DNA from: Thoreauomyces humboldtii
Lineage: Eukaryota; Chytridiomycota; Chytridiomycetes; Spizellomycetales; Powellomycetaceae
NCBI GenBank assembly: GCA_027596035.1
Contig: JADGJA010000605.1
Location: forward strand, 1-14,107
DNA: 14,107 nt
Direction: 5' to 3'
Shown here piece after piece: positions 1-9,296 of this stretch; the stretch's first letter is position 1; each line of letters begins with the position of its first letter. The position numbers were made by a program, and so were the translations under genes. Below the pieces are notes generated by a model. It was not told the DNA's origin and did not search any database. It saw nothing but the letters and a program-made list of their open reading frames with translations.

Positions 1-228
1 GGTTCAGGGAGCGTTGACGTCGGGCGGGTTGCGCATGCAGAGTTGGCTGGCCATTTGATGATGGCTCGTAATGATGGGCATTTCTCGGTCCCCCACTTCC
101 GCGTCTGCTTCTCGTGGAAACGCACCAAACGACATCTGATCTGTACAGGACTACCTGCAGCTACCGTATATTCCGGTGGAGGACATTCCGGTCCAGCAGC
201 GCACCTCAGAAACCACTTGGAGGAAATC
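1..228 (+). promoter_or_regulatory. 5' flank and leader of the symplekin gene
   Basis: No separate gene is visible here. The frame that encodes symplekin stays open back to an in-frame ATG at 43, so an N-terminal extension of 62 residues cannot be excluded. The extension resembles no known symplekin N-terminus. The helical repeat region starts right after the ATG at 229, so I treat this stretch as promoter and leader. The window edge hides any neighbour to the left. Confidence 0.4.
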
Positions 229-3200
229 ATGGACGAGAATGCAGCAGCAGCCGAGGCGCTGGGGCTGCTGAATGCGGTGCGCTCAGTGGATGCTGCTCGG
301 AGAGTCGCAGTTCTGCACCAGCTGCACGAGCTACTCAAGAGGGTCCCTACGCTTCTGCCCGTATTTTTCCCACACGCCATGGGGCTGGCCACCGATCCTT
401 CGCCCGACCTTCGGATAGGTCTGCTGAGACTGGTGGAGGACACCGTCACCAGGATGAGCGTGCCGGACGAGGCCAAGATGCTAGGTACGTGGGAATCATG
501 CCGCACGAAGTTGGCACTGAGCGGATACGATACAGCAGGCCCATGCGATATGGGTGTCGGTGGGCCATGGCAGTCAGGGGCATGGGAACTGTTTCCTCTG
601 GCTTGCAGGAACCTTTCAATATACGATTACTCTTCCGCTAAATATTGGTCGTCTGGCCTTACTGTTAGTCACCGCCCACAGCATCGAGGCATTGCAATTT
701 CTGGCCAGCGATGTAAACCCGGAAGTGTTGAAACGAGTGGTTCGATGCTTCACTAGCACGTATCCCTTTCTTTTCAAATGGCTGTGAGTTCCGAGCAGTC
801 TGTCCTCTGCCTCCGATCACTCTTGCGGCCACCGTATTCAATGGCGATTCTTCACGCAGCTGCAAACTCCCTTCAGAGCCCGCTGTATGGCAAGGGATAT
901 CCGCCATGAAGCTTAAAGCCTTTGCCTTGCTCGCTCATGTCAACGATGGCGTCAAGGAGAGTGTCCTGCGATGCCTCCACAAGCTCGTCATCATTCAATC
1001 TCCAAACGATCCCAATTCGGTAGGGACGCCATTTTTGACTTGGAGCTATTCTGGAGGTCGTCAGCTAAACTCCACATGCTTCAAAAAGGTGTCCACCGGG
1101 CCCGATACCGTTTCCCTTAACCTTATACCGGCAAACCATCGGCATCTAAAGGCGCAAGATCTAGCTGCTGAGTCTGTAGGATTACTTCGACACTTACAGT
1201 CCTACCTTGTGACACCCGCCGTGTAAGCGATGAGTCAGGGAAGCCATGTTTTCCATTGCTGAGCCTCGATAACTGACGCTGAGGCTCGTATAGATCGGCC
1301 GGGCCTCTGACCGCTAACATCAACTGCCTGTTAACGCTAAGCAAAGCACGGCCGCAGTATCTTCAGTCAGTCATCACTACGTTGGTTTCGTGGACGGGGA
1401 TCGCTCCACCCATGTCTGATTTGCAACGGAGATGCGTACAGCGCACAATCAAAATTGCGCTACTTTCGATTCTTAGGTTCGCTGCATCGAGTTTGTTCTG
1501 CCCCCGTTGATAAACTTGAGCTGACGATTGCAATCAGATTCCCACCAGCTTCGGCTTTCGTCGAAATTCTAGCAGACGCCTTACAACTCATGGGAGCGAA
1601 ACCGCATGAGATACAGTCGGCGAGGAGGAAGGATCTCAAACGGCCTGCACAGAACAGCACGCTGGATGGAGATTTCAAACGAGTAAAGACAGAACCTATC
1701 CAACAGGCTTCGATAACCCCAACTTCGTATGTCGGGAATCAAGCCGTTGCACCAATGGTGCAGAGTGCGCAGCCTTTGACCATAGAAGCGTTGAGAGCGT
1801 TGGACGTTACTGCTTTTCCTGCCTCTGTTGTGGCCGAGTGGGTTGTACAGATAATAGCTTCGTGTGATCAGAGTCGTTGGAACGCCGGGATTGAGGTGAG
1901 GGAATGGTGCCTCCTGAATCGAGACGTGTTCAAAAGCATATATCTCAAGCGGTGCAAACCTTTGCAGAAATTTCGAGCCACGGCAGGTCTCAAGACTGTC
2001 CCAGTCATCGAGGGTTTGCAAGGCGCAGCGTCAAGCTCAGCAGCCGCGCCCTCAATGCCAGGGGATGCATCAGAGATCGGTCAGTCTTTACCTCTGAAGC
2101 AGGAACCGAGCGGAAATGCCGTCAATCAGCTCATGGACCCGCTCGCCAACAACGACATGGACGAGTCGGATCCCGACATTTACACCGCTCAAGAACCTCC
2201 AAGATTACCTTCTCTGCCCCCTGTCCCCACCGATGTGGAGGTCAAGGGCGCACCGGATGACCCTGATCCCGCACCTGAAGACGTACCCGGCGCTCCAGGC
2301 GTAGGCGTACCTGTCGCTGCCATAGAACTCCCAGATGTCGACAGTGTAGGAATGAACGCAGAGCAACAGAAATCCATGGAGAAGGCGGCTGTTCGTCGCA
2401 TTTTGGACCTCGAAAGCAGTTTTGCCCAGTCAGGTGCTGCCGGAACGGTCGCACTTTCTGCCACGGCGGCGGCGGCGGCTGCTGCCCCTGGTGGTGGTGC
2501 GGGCTCTGGTGGGGGAGCGGTGGCGAGCGGGGGCGCAGTGTACAACGCTCGTTCCACCGCTCGTACGGGATGGATGCAGATCTTGTCTCGCTTGACGACG
2601 TCGCTTGGGACGGAGGCTCAAGGTGGCGCTCCAGGTGACGCCGAGCTGAAGTCGTTGGTGGTGGACAATCTGCTCGAGGACTTCAAGAACCGGTGAGTTT
2701 GCTGTCAGCAGAGTTCCGGAAGAAGAGCTCGATAGCTGACCGTTGCGGTCGGCGATGTTGTTTGATAGACATGAATTGGCGGTCACCTGGCTCCACCATC
2801 TCTGGGTCGAAGACGAACAACGATCTCAACAGGCCGCTGCCAGTGACGTTGCTCCAGCGCCTTCGGAGTATCAAAAGTGGTTCCACGTCATCCTGAATCA
2901 CATCGTCGACAAGTTTCCCGCGAAAGACAAGACGTTTGCAAAGTTCCTGATTGACGTGCCGGAAGTGCCGGCAGCTGCTATCGACACCGTGGTAAAGCAG
3001 CAATGCGAGAGTGAGGATAGGTAATGAGTCCGTTTCGTTGTCTGCCGATTCAACGATGAAAAAGGCGCTAAAACCATTGGATCTTAGGATGCAACTGGGC
3101 CTCTTTACCTTGCAAGGACTGATCAACCATCGTCCGGCGGTGAGAGAACAGACCTTGCACATGCTCATGAGTTACGCGACTCATCCTCGTATGTTCTTCG

Positions 3201-5030
3201 TTTACGACGCACGCAATTCGGAGTTTGCTCATTCTCATATATCTGTTATCTGTTCGCTAGTCAAGTTGACTCGAGCTACCGCCATTGTCATGTGCAAACG
3301 CTTCTTCGGCGACCACCGTGCCATCACTCCGGAGATAGAAGCTTTCGCGTCAAATTGCGTGAATCAACTTAAAGGTCCACCACCGTCTCCGCCGCCGGTC
3401 GTCAAGGAAGAAGAACCGATGGAGGTGGTGGATCCCGCGACGGATGCTGCGAAGAACGAGGCAGCGAAGGTAGAAGCGGCGCCGGCGCCGGACGCGGTCG
3501 ACGCGGTCGACGAAGACCGCAAGCGAGAGGAGGTCAAACCTGTTGACGATGCGATGGAGGAGACGACCACAGAGATCAAGGACGAAGAGTCCGTGAATGC
3601 ATCTCCTGGGGTCTGGTCCGAGGCTGACGTGGTCAGACATCTCGAGCTTTATTATGCGCTCTGCAGCAAAAAGCATGATTTGCTGTTCCAGTATGTTCAT
3701 GCACTTTTTTGGGCACAATCCTATCGCTCGATCGTTGACCGTGGGTCTCTTTCTACAGTGTTTTTGAGTTGTACAAGGATCTTGTCCCCCCAGTTCAACG
3801 CGCCATCCGCACCAGCATCGTTCCGTTGATCAAGGCCTTGGCTACGCAACCTACGAGACTGGTGCCGTTGATCCGCGCGTTTCCGGAAGGTTCCGACCCG
3901 TTGATATTGAGGGTGCTTACAATCATGACGGAGAAGGAACCACCATCCATGGTTGTTGTGGAATTGGTGCGAAAGGCGTTTCTGGAACGAAATTTGGATG
4001 CGAGGTTCTTGATCCCCGTTCTTGCAGGCCTCAACCGGGTAGGTTTCCGATTTTCAGTGGGGTTGAGTGTTGTGGTCTATCCAGTGCTGATGCTTTCTTT
4101 TCAAGGTCGAAATCCTGCAATATCTACCCCGGATCGTCCTCATTCTCGATGGCAGCGAAGCCATCCGAAAGCTCGTCCGAGAAGCCTTCATCACTCTCGT
4201 CGAACGACCCAGCCTCCGCAATGCCGCTGCCTCGTCCTCCGGTTCCATCACCTCCTCCAATCCCACCATTTCCGGGACGGGAGGTCCACCTCTCTCACCA
4301 TCGGAACTCCTCGTCGCCCTCCATTCGATGGAGGACACGGTCGGTCTCAAACGCGCTGTGGAGGCGACGAACATATGCTTCTCGTACGGAGAAGTATACA
4401 AGCAGGAGGTGCTGGCCGTCACGTTACAGCAGTTGGTGGATCAGAGCCGGCTTCCGACCTTGTTCATGAGGACGGTGATACAGAGCGTCACCCAGCATCC
4501 GGGGTTGGTGAGTTTCGTTGCGAGCATGTTGCTCAAACTCATCAACAAGAAGGTTTGGACCCTGCCGAAGCTCTGGGACGGGTTCGTGCGTTGTTGTACT
4601 GTAAGTCTTCTGTCTTCCCTTTTCGTTGCTGCCGGATGCTGATAGTCAAGCGCATGTGCTGATGTTCCACATATCTATCTTTCCTTCTGAACTTCCAAAT
4701 CACCAGATGATATTTCCATCCTCGGTCCAAATCCTCCAGTCCCTACCGAAACCCCAAGCCCTCGACGCGCTTAAACGCTCGCCGAAGTTGAAGACAGCCC
4801 TCATCGCCCACCTCGCTGACATGGACCCGGAGAAAAGGGCTCGTCGTGACATCTGGGTCCTCTCCGCCCTTGTCGAGGAACCGACCGTGGTCGCCGTCAA
4901 GAAGGAGGAAGAAAGGACGGACGCAAACGAGGATAAGACGGCAACGACGGAAAGTGTAGTAGACGCAATAGACTCGCGCCCGCAATTACCCGAAGCCGTC
5001 GTCGCTAGGTCTGCGTCCCTGGTGGAGTGA
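229..5030 (+). CDS. SYMPK: Symplekin (Pta1 family), mRNA 3'-end processing scaffold, 13 exons
   Basis: Symplekin/Pta1 is the nuclear scaffold that holds the cleavage-polyadenylation and histone pre-mRNA 3'-end machinery together. Exons read as 229-484, 669-783, 860-1019, 1089-1222, 1294-1476, 1538-1895, 1968-2692, 2769-3020, 3088-3188, 3261-3690, 3759-4038, 4106-4600 and 4707-5030. They join in frame to about 1270 residues, close to the animal length. Residues 1-282 are N-terminal HEAT-like helices (for example NPEVLKRVVRCF). Residues about 290-640 are a low-complexity linker with KRVKTEP and an Ala/Gly run near residue 569. The diagnostic C-terminal symplekin domain covers about 1035-1220 (SPSELLVALHSMEDTVGLK, QQLVDQSRLPTLFMRTVIQ, KVWTLPKLWDGFVRCC). 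The tail is acidic. The introns at 1020-1088, 1896-1967 and 3189-3260 are multiples of three with no stop, so frame-only calling hides them; their removal restores family spacing. The first acceptor could instead be 608. The family call is firm; individual junctions are less so. Confidence 0.92.
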
Positions 5031-5875
5031 GAAAAGCTTGAAAGGGGCTGACGAAATAGTGTGGGAACTATACCCCGTACCGCCCTGGTCTGGGAAGCTA
5101 CCGCTATCCGGTTGGGAATCTCCCTCCCGGATGTCCTGGTCCGTATCCCAATCCCTTGCATCTACCACCAGCTTCACGAGTTCAGAACGACGTCCTACCG
5201 GAATCGCTACCTGTCGCCTTTGCTCCCACACTCTTCGATCTGTCGTCACTGGAGCTTACACCGTCTTTTTCTTTGTCACCTCGGGCCCCGGCCTGTCGCT
5301 TCCACTACCCACTGCTTTCCCATTCTCCTGATACCCTCCCCCGCGCCTTCTCAAAGCTCTTCACACGTTCTCAAATGGATAAACACGGAAAAGTGAACGG
5401 AAGGAATTTGCACGCCTCTTGTCCCCACCTTTGCATTTATTACCGCTGGTTTTGCCAAGAATGAAAATGTGCACTGAAAGCATGCGAGTGGCGGTTGAGT
5501 GGCCCGGTGACTATCTGAGCGTAAGCTACTGTGCGTTTGTGTGAGGACGGACCCGCTGTATATGCGAGTCTCCGACGGCATCAAATCGGGGCGTCCGGCT
5601 TCTACTGATTTAGGCGCTGCTTAGCGGTCGGGTGGTGACTGTCATTCGCTTTCTGGAGATACCTCGTTTCGTTGCGTGGACGGAAGAGGTTGTTGTAGAC
5701 GACGTATGCGAGTGTTGACAGTATCGAATCCATCGCGGTGCCGGGGAGCAGACAGGATGTGTACACTTGCAGCAAATTGACATCCGGACATGATGCGAAC
5801 ACCATTTTCTGCCCCAGTAAGATCGCACGACATTGTGACCGAAACTTCTGAGCAGAACTGAGTCTTCGGATGGCT
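5031..5875. other. Convergent intergenic gap between symplekin and GPATCH11
   Basis: Two 3' ends face each other across 845 bases. The stretch from about 5200 to 5350 is pyrimidine-rich on the plus strand. No tRNA or recognisable protein is visible, and no canonical AATAAA was noticed near the symplekin stop. An open frame from 5060 to 5464 is listed separately. The half nearest GPATCH11 (5602-5875) is open on the minus strand in a frame that does not match the GPATCH11 C-terminus, and is taken as its 3' untranslated region. Confidence 0.5.
5060..5464 (+). other. Open frame past the symplekin stop, possible alternative C-terminus
   Basis: The frame is open for 134 codons between a TAG ending at 5059 and the stop at 5462-5464. 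Its first ATG is late, near 5375. The first part is rich in Pro, Tyr and Gly (for example PYRPGLGSYRYPVGNLPPG), and the rest in Pro, Ser and Leu. It could join the last symplekin exon in phase 0 if 5022-5059 (GTGGAG to TAG, preceded by a CTGAC-like site) were spliced out. A 38-nt intron would be well below the roughly 61-nt minimum seen elsewhere in the window. A chance frame in a pyrimidine-rich 3' UTR is the simpler explanation. Confidence 0.2.
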
Positions 5876-7011
5876 TCAGTGATCTTCCTCGGTATCTCCT
5901 GGACACACTTCCGCAAGTTCCTCTGCGGCCGAGTATCCACATTGGCACCAGATGCAGTAGCTGTGGAGACCTCGCAGGTAGCTGCTGACCGCAACGAGTT
6001 GCAGGGAGGGCTGAAAAGCGAGGATGGTACGTTGATAACCGGCCAGGTATGTGGTGAGAAAGATCCTGGCGTGCACTTACTTCCATTTTCTCAAAGGCAT
6101 CTATTTGATCATCCTGATTGTTGGCAGTCTGCCCGTCGGCTTCCTCGGCTTCAGCTCTAGCGAGTTTCTCTAGGGTAGTCTCATGGTGACAAACCCCATC
6201 CTCATCCGCATCATCGTGGCCGAGGAGTGTCGATCGTTCCGGGAACCAAAAATCGTTCCTTTCCAACCCTTTCGCGATGTCCAACGTCTCACAGACCTTA
6301 CGGGCCCGTTGCAGATCGGACCGAACACGCTTGTCGACTGCCCGACGACTCACGAGCGTCCTGTAATCCGCCTGGGACTCTGCTATGGTACGTTCCAATT
6401 TCTCCTCCTCCTCGACGTTTCGCTTCCGTTTCTTCGCTGCTACTGAGGCGAGGTCTTCGTCGTGTCCGAGACCATGCTTCCCGGGTCGTATGACAACTTC
6501 GATGGGCTTCTGAAGACCATCCGTAGAGGTGGTTCCAAGTGCCAGGCCCTTCCTGGAGAAGGAACCCGAGGTAAGCTTACAGGCATTCCCATGCAGGTTT
6601 AATTGCAGCCACCATGAACGCACTTGAACCCCATTTTCTCCAGCATCCTGAATCCTATGTTATCTTCAGATAGCTCCGTCGCCAGTCCCAGATCCCGACT
6701 TTCCTGCTCTTCGAAGAAAATCCCAACCCAGCGTATGAGCTGCCGGCCGTCCCACCCGAAATAAGAGAACAAGGGTGCTGGAATGAACGCTTACCGCGAA
6801 CCCGGAGTGGCTTCATGTTCGTCTGCCTCGCTTGCTGCTTGCGGAGTTCTTCCTTGCGCTTCTCTTTATAGGTGGTTGCTGGTGATTCCTGCACTGCCAT
6901 AAGGAGGGCGTCGGACATGTAGTCATCCTCCTCCTCCTCCTCTTCCCGCGCTTCAGGCTTGACAAATCGTGTCCCCTCCGGAAGGTTGGATGTGGGAAAG
7001 GCTCGTCTCAT
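5876..7011 (-). CDS. GPATCH11: GPATCH11-like G-patch protein, 4 exons
   Basis: This is a small G-patch protein of the GPATCH11 (CCDC75) family. G-patch motifs typically bind and activate DEAH-box RNA helicases; the exact role of GPATCH11 is less settled. Minus-strand exons are 7011-6795, 6708-6624, 6552-6081 and 6010-5876, joining in frame to about 302 residues (human about 285). An acidic DDYMSDALL segment near the N-terminus matches the family's DYMSD signature. It is followed by a basic coiled-coil stretch, then EQESRDLGL. The G-patch runs from about 90 to 133 (IGFRMLEKMGFKKGLALG, later KHGLGHD). The Cys-rich C-terminal domain has Y-C277-I-W-C280, CGY and CPG, and ends in acidic residues plus His, as in the family. 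The start at 7011 is chosen because similarity begins soon after it. An in-frame ATG at 7113 would add 34 unconserved residues and overlap the promoter repeat. Confidence 0.9.
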
Positions 7012-7211
7012 GTTTGCGCTGGCGGCAGGTCGCGGGGTCGATGCAGCAATAGTTATCTGCGGGGGGTGATAACTATTGTCTCGGACATCGATGAAGTACT
7101 GCGCCACTACCACCGCTCTCGTAAGAACTGCTCCCAGGCGACGACCGACATTTGACTTCGCAAAGGCGCAAAAAGGAAGGCAACAGCAAACCCCCTTCTT
7201 CCGACGATAGT
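7012..7211. promoter_or_regulatory. Divergent promoter shared by GPATCH11 and MMTAG2
   Basis: Only 200 bases separate the two start codons, which face away from each other, so both promoters must lie here or overlap the coding ends. No clear TATA box is visible. The main feature is the perfect inverted repeat at 7047-7078. If GPATCH11 used the upstream ATG at 7113, the spacer would shrink to about 98 bases. Shared regulation is inferred from layout only. Confidence 0.6.
7047..7078. repeat. Perfect 11-bp inverted repeat in the divergent promoter
   Basis: The arms are caatagttatc (7047-7057) and gataactattg (7068-7078), exact reverse complements separated by a 10-base G-rich spacer (7058-7067). 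On DNA this is a candidate dimeric transcription-factor site. In RNA it would form an 11-bp hairpin in a GPATCH11 leader. The AT-rich arms stand out from the GC-rich flanks. Confidence 0.75.
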
Positions 7212-8350
7212 ATGTTCCATCCCATCCGTGCAGGAACTCGTGGCGGGCAAGGGCTGTTCAAGTGGGAGGACGTCAAGGATGACAAGGTACGAGTCAGCGC
7301 CACGGCGGGACTACCTGTCATTCCTACCCAGGTGCCTAACTGTACCTTCGCAGCACCGAGAAAACTATCTGGGACACTCCCTCCTGGCTCCAGTCGGAAG
7401 GTGGCAGAAGAACAAGGGTGAGATAGCCTCTCAAAGGCATCCCTTGTTTGCGCTCTCACACCACGCTTCGAACTGAACCCATTATATGTTTGCAGACCTT
7501 ACGTGGTACGCAAAGGACGATTCGGGCGCAGTCTCGGCCACCGCGGCCGCCACCATCGACAAGGAGCTCGCTCTGATCAAGCAGCAGGAGGCTGAAGCTC
7601 TAGCCGAGGCTCTCGGTTACGCTCCAGGGACCAAACGTCTGACGGGTCAGGTGTCCCGCAGCGAGATCCAACGACTCGTCAAAGCCGACTTTGAGGACGC
7701 CGTCGATGACGAAGAGCAGGGACTTGGCTTCAAGAGGTGGGCGGTTGACTTGCGATGGGATGGGGTTTGGCATTTTTTCGGAAGCGCTGATTACCTGACC
7801 TTGCAGCGTGAAAGGACGTACGGCGGCTGCGGACCAGGGAGTTATCGTGCGCGAGGACGGACGAAAGTATGAAGCCGTGAGCGGTTCCAATATGCAACCC
7901 ATCGGCCCCGGACGCGACCTCGCGTCACCCGTCGCTGCACCCAGCAGCGCGTCTGCTGTGCCCTCGATGAAGAGAACCAAAGAGGAGAAGAAGGAGCGGA
8001 AGGAACGAAAGGAGCAGGAGAAGAGGGAACGAAAAGAGAAGCGCAAAGAGAAAAGGGCTCGGAAGCACGCGGTAGCTGACAGCGATAGCGAGGTGGTGAA
8101 GAAGGAGTCAGGTTCGGAAGCGAGAAGACCGCTCGACGATCGTGCGCGGCGTGTCAGCAGACCAAAGAATGAACGCGGGCGGCGGGATCCGAGTCCGAGT
8201 CCACCGAGGCGAAGGAGGAGATCACCATCTCCGTCTCCTAGGAGAAGAAGCAGGAGCCCAGTGAGATATCGCCAAGAGAGCAGGGAACGCCGGCCACGAA
8301 GCGGAAGCCCGCCATCTCGGCGGCGGTATGAGGACGACTATCGGCGATGA
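7212..8350 (+). CDS. MMTAG2: MMTAG2 (C1orf35) homologue with RS-like tail, 4 exons
   Basis: This is the multiple myeloma tumour-associated protein 2 family (MMtag domain), a poorly characterised nuclear protein; a link to RNA processing is inferred from its SR-like tail. Exons 7212-7286, 7354-7417, 7496-7736 and 7807-8350 join in frame to 307 residues (human about 263). The start is fixed by the conserved N-terminus, MFHPIRAGTRGGQGLFKWED. The domain continues across two junctions as HRENYLGHSLLAPVGRWQK and then DLTWYAKD, and then EALAEALGY, all family hallmarks. From about residue 176 the protein is a highly charged Lys/Glu/Arg stretch. The last 60 or so residues hold SPSPSPPRRRRR and RRRSRSPV repeats, similar to SR-protein RS domains. 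It diverges from GPATCH11 across 200 bases. The call is firm; the biochemical role is not known. Confidence 0.94.
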
Positions 8351-8414
8351 TGCGTGATAACGCGGTGGGGAGCTGTTTTATCCAAAGTGAATGTACATAC
8401 ATGGCGATATTCGG

Positions 8415-8451
8415 GAGATTGCCGAGAACGGGATTGAACACCGGCAATCTC
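8415..8451 (+). repeat. 10-bp perfect stem-loop 65 bases after the MMTAG2 stop
   Basis: The arms gagattgccg (8415-8424) and cggcaatctc (8442-8451) are exact reverse complements with a 17-base loop. A G-U pair could extend the stem by one. It lies where the MMTAG2 3' UTR or polyadenylation region is expected. It could be an RNA structure or a DNA element; function is unknown. Confidence 0.6.
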
Positions 8452-9008
8452 TATCGCGGCATCGTTTATCTTACGCGTACCACCGTAGACTCCTTTTGGG
8501 GTTTTCGTTAGGATCCTCATCGCCGCTCTACGCAAGAGTCCTGGCGCCATTTTGGCACCGCTCGAACTAGGATGCTTAGTACGGGGTCCACTAACAGACT
8601 TGTCCGACGTGACGACGAGCTCAAGAGGGGAAGGAGGGCTGAGGAGCCGAGTATACGTTGTATCAGAGGTATGATCATATGCGATTTGCATTGATACCAG
8701 TCGATTACGTGATCCGAGAACTTCTGGGATAGCAGAATGAACTTCAATGCCCCTTCTGTTTTCATTAGTCGGGATTGAGGTGCCCGAGACATCGCTGCCT
8801 CGATGACGGGAGATTCGGATTGGAACAGTTAGATTGGTTTCTGATTGCTACATGTGGTGTTCGTGGTCAGATTTCAGATCTGAATGAGCGTGTAAGATAA
8901 GGTACAGAGATTGAGAACGGACATACTAAACAAACAGGAAATCGGCACCCGCTCGCAAAAGTATGATTCGGTCGCGTTCTCCGATCACACCGTCCCAGAT
9001 ATCCGGAC

Positions 9009-9103
9009 GTAAGTGAGAGAGTAAATCAATTCGGGTACGTCCTGAGAGAAGAGGAGACGTCAAGAGAGAAGAGGGGCTGCCAGTTTTGATTGGTTTTGGC
9101 AAG
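9009..9103 (+). other. Possible 5' UTR intron of RAD21
   Basis: A strong donor, gtaagtgag, begins at 9009, and AG acceptors after T-rich sequence lie at 9103 and 9113, giving a 95- or 105-nt intron in the leader. The size suits this genome. There is no coding frame here to test it, so it stays tentative. Confidence 0.25.
9044..9074. repeat. Purine-rich 11-bp direct repeat, 20-bp spacing
   Basis: gagagaagagg occurs at 9044-9054 and again at 9064-9074, with the palindrome gacgtc between the copies. The 20-base period is close to two helical turns. It lies in the RAD21 promoter or leader, and inside the tentative 5' UTR intron if that is real. Such purine-rich sequence is low complexity, so chance is possible. 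Confidence 0.45.
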
Positions 9104-9296
9104 CCTTCGTCAGTGGCTCCGTCCGGACTCTTACTGTGTGCGCTCCTTTTCGGACAAGAAGCACACTTCGCTCCTGGGAACGAACACCTTGCAAAGCTTC
9201 ACGCACAATCGACCAGAAGGTCATTCCGACCACCAAAGTAACCTACGTCCACCTTGGCAATCTCATCGGGGCTCACCAACGCGAAAGGTAGCAGCA

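Larger units (their letters stand above)
8351..9296. other. Intergenic region between MMTAG2 and RAD21
   Basis: These 946 bases hold the MMTAG2 3' UTR and the RAD21 promoter and leader. Two minus-strand open frames (8338-8691 and 8517-8792) overlap each other and resemble nothing I recognise. Visible elements are the hairpin at 8415-8451, one ACGCGT hexamer at 8473-8478, a 12-bp palindrome at 8873-8884, a purine-rich direct repeat at 9044-9074, and a good splice donor at 9009. No RNA gene was recognised. Confidence 0.5.

Noticed and set aside
5602..5994. 130-codon minus-strand open frame overlapping the GPATCH11 3' end
   Set aside because: It runs through the last GPATCH11 exon in the wrong frame. 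The conserved CIWC...CPG ending is encoded in the frame that stops at 5876, so this is a shadow continuing into the 3' UTR.
8405..8460. tRNA-like T-loop (gggattgaaca on the plus strand)
   Set aside because: The T-arm does not pair properly and no acceptor or anticodon arm is found. The sequence is the loop of the inverted repeat.
8473..8478. ACGCGT, the MluI cell-cycle box core, upstream of RAD21
   Set aside because: Such boxes drive G1/S kleisin expression in yeasts, but this single copy is about 820 bases from the start codon and closer to the MMTAG2 3' end.
8338..8792. Two overlapping minus-strand open frames between MMTAG2 and RAD21
   Set aside because: Neither resembles a known protein or shows clear codon bias, and no convincing start context was seen.
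8873..8884. 12-bp palindrome ttcagatctgaa
   Set aside because: A few 12-bp palindromes are expected by chance in 14 kb, and nothing around it supports a role.
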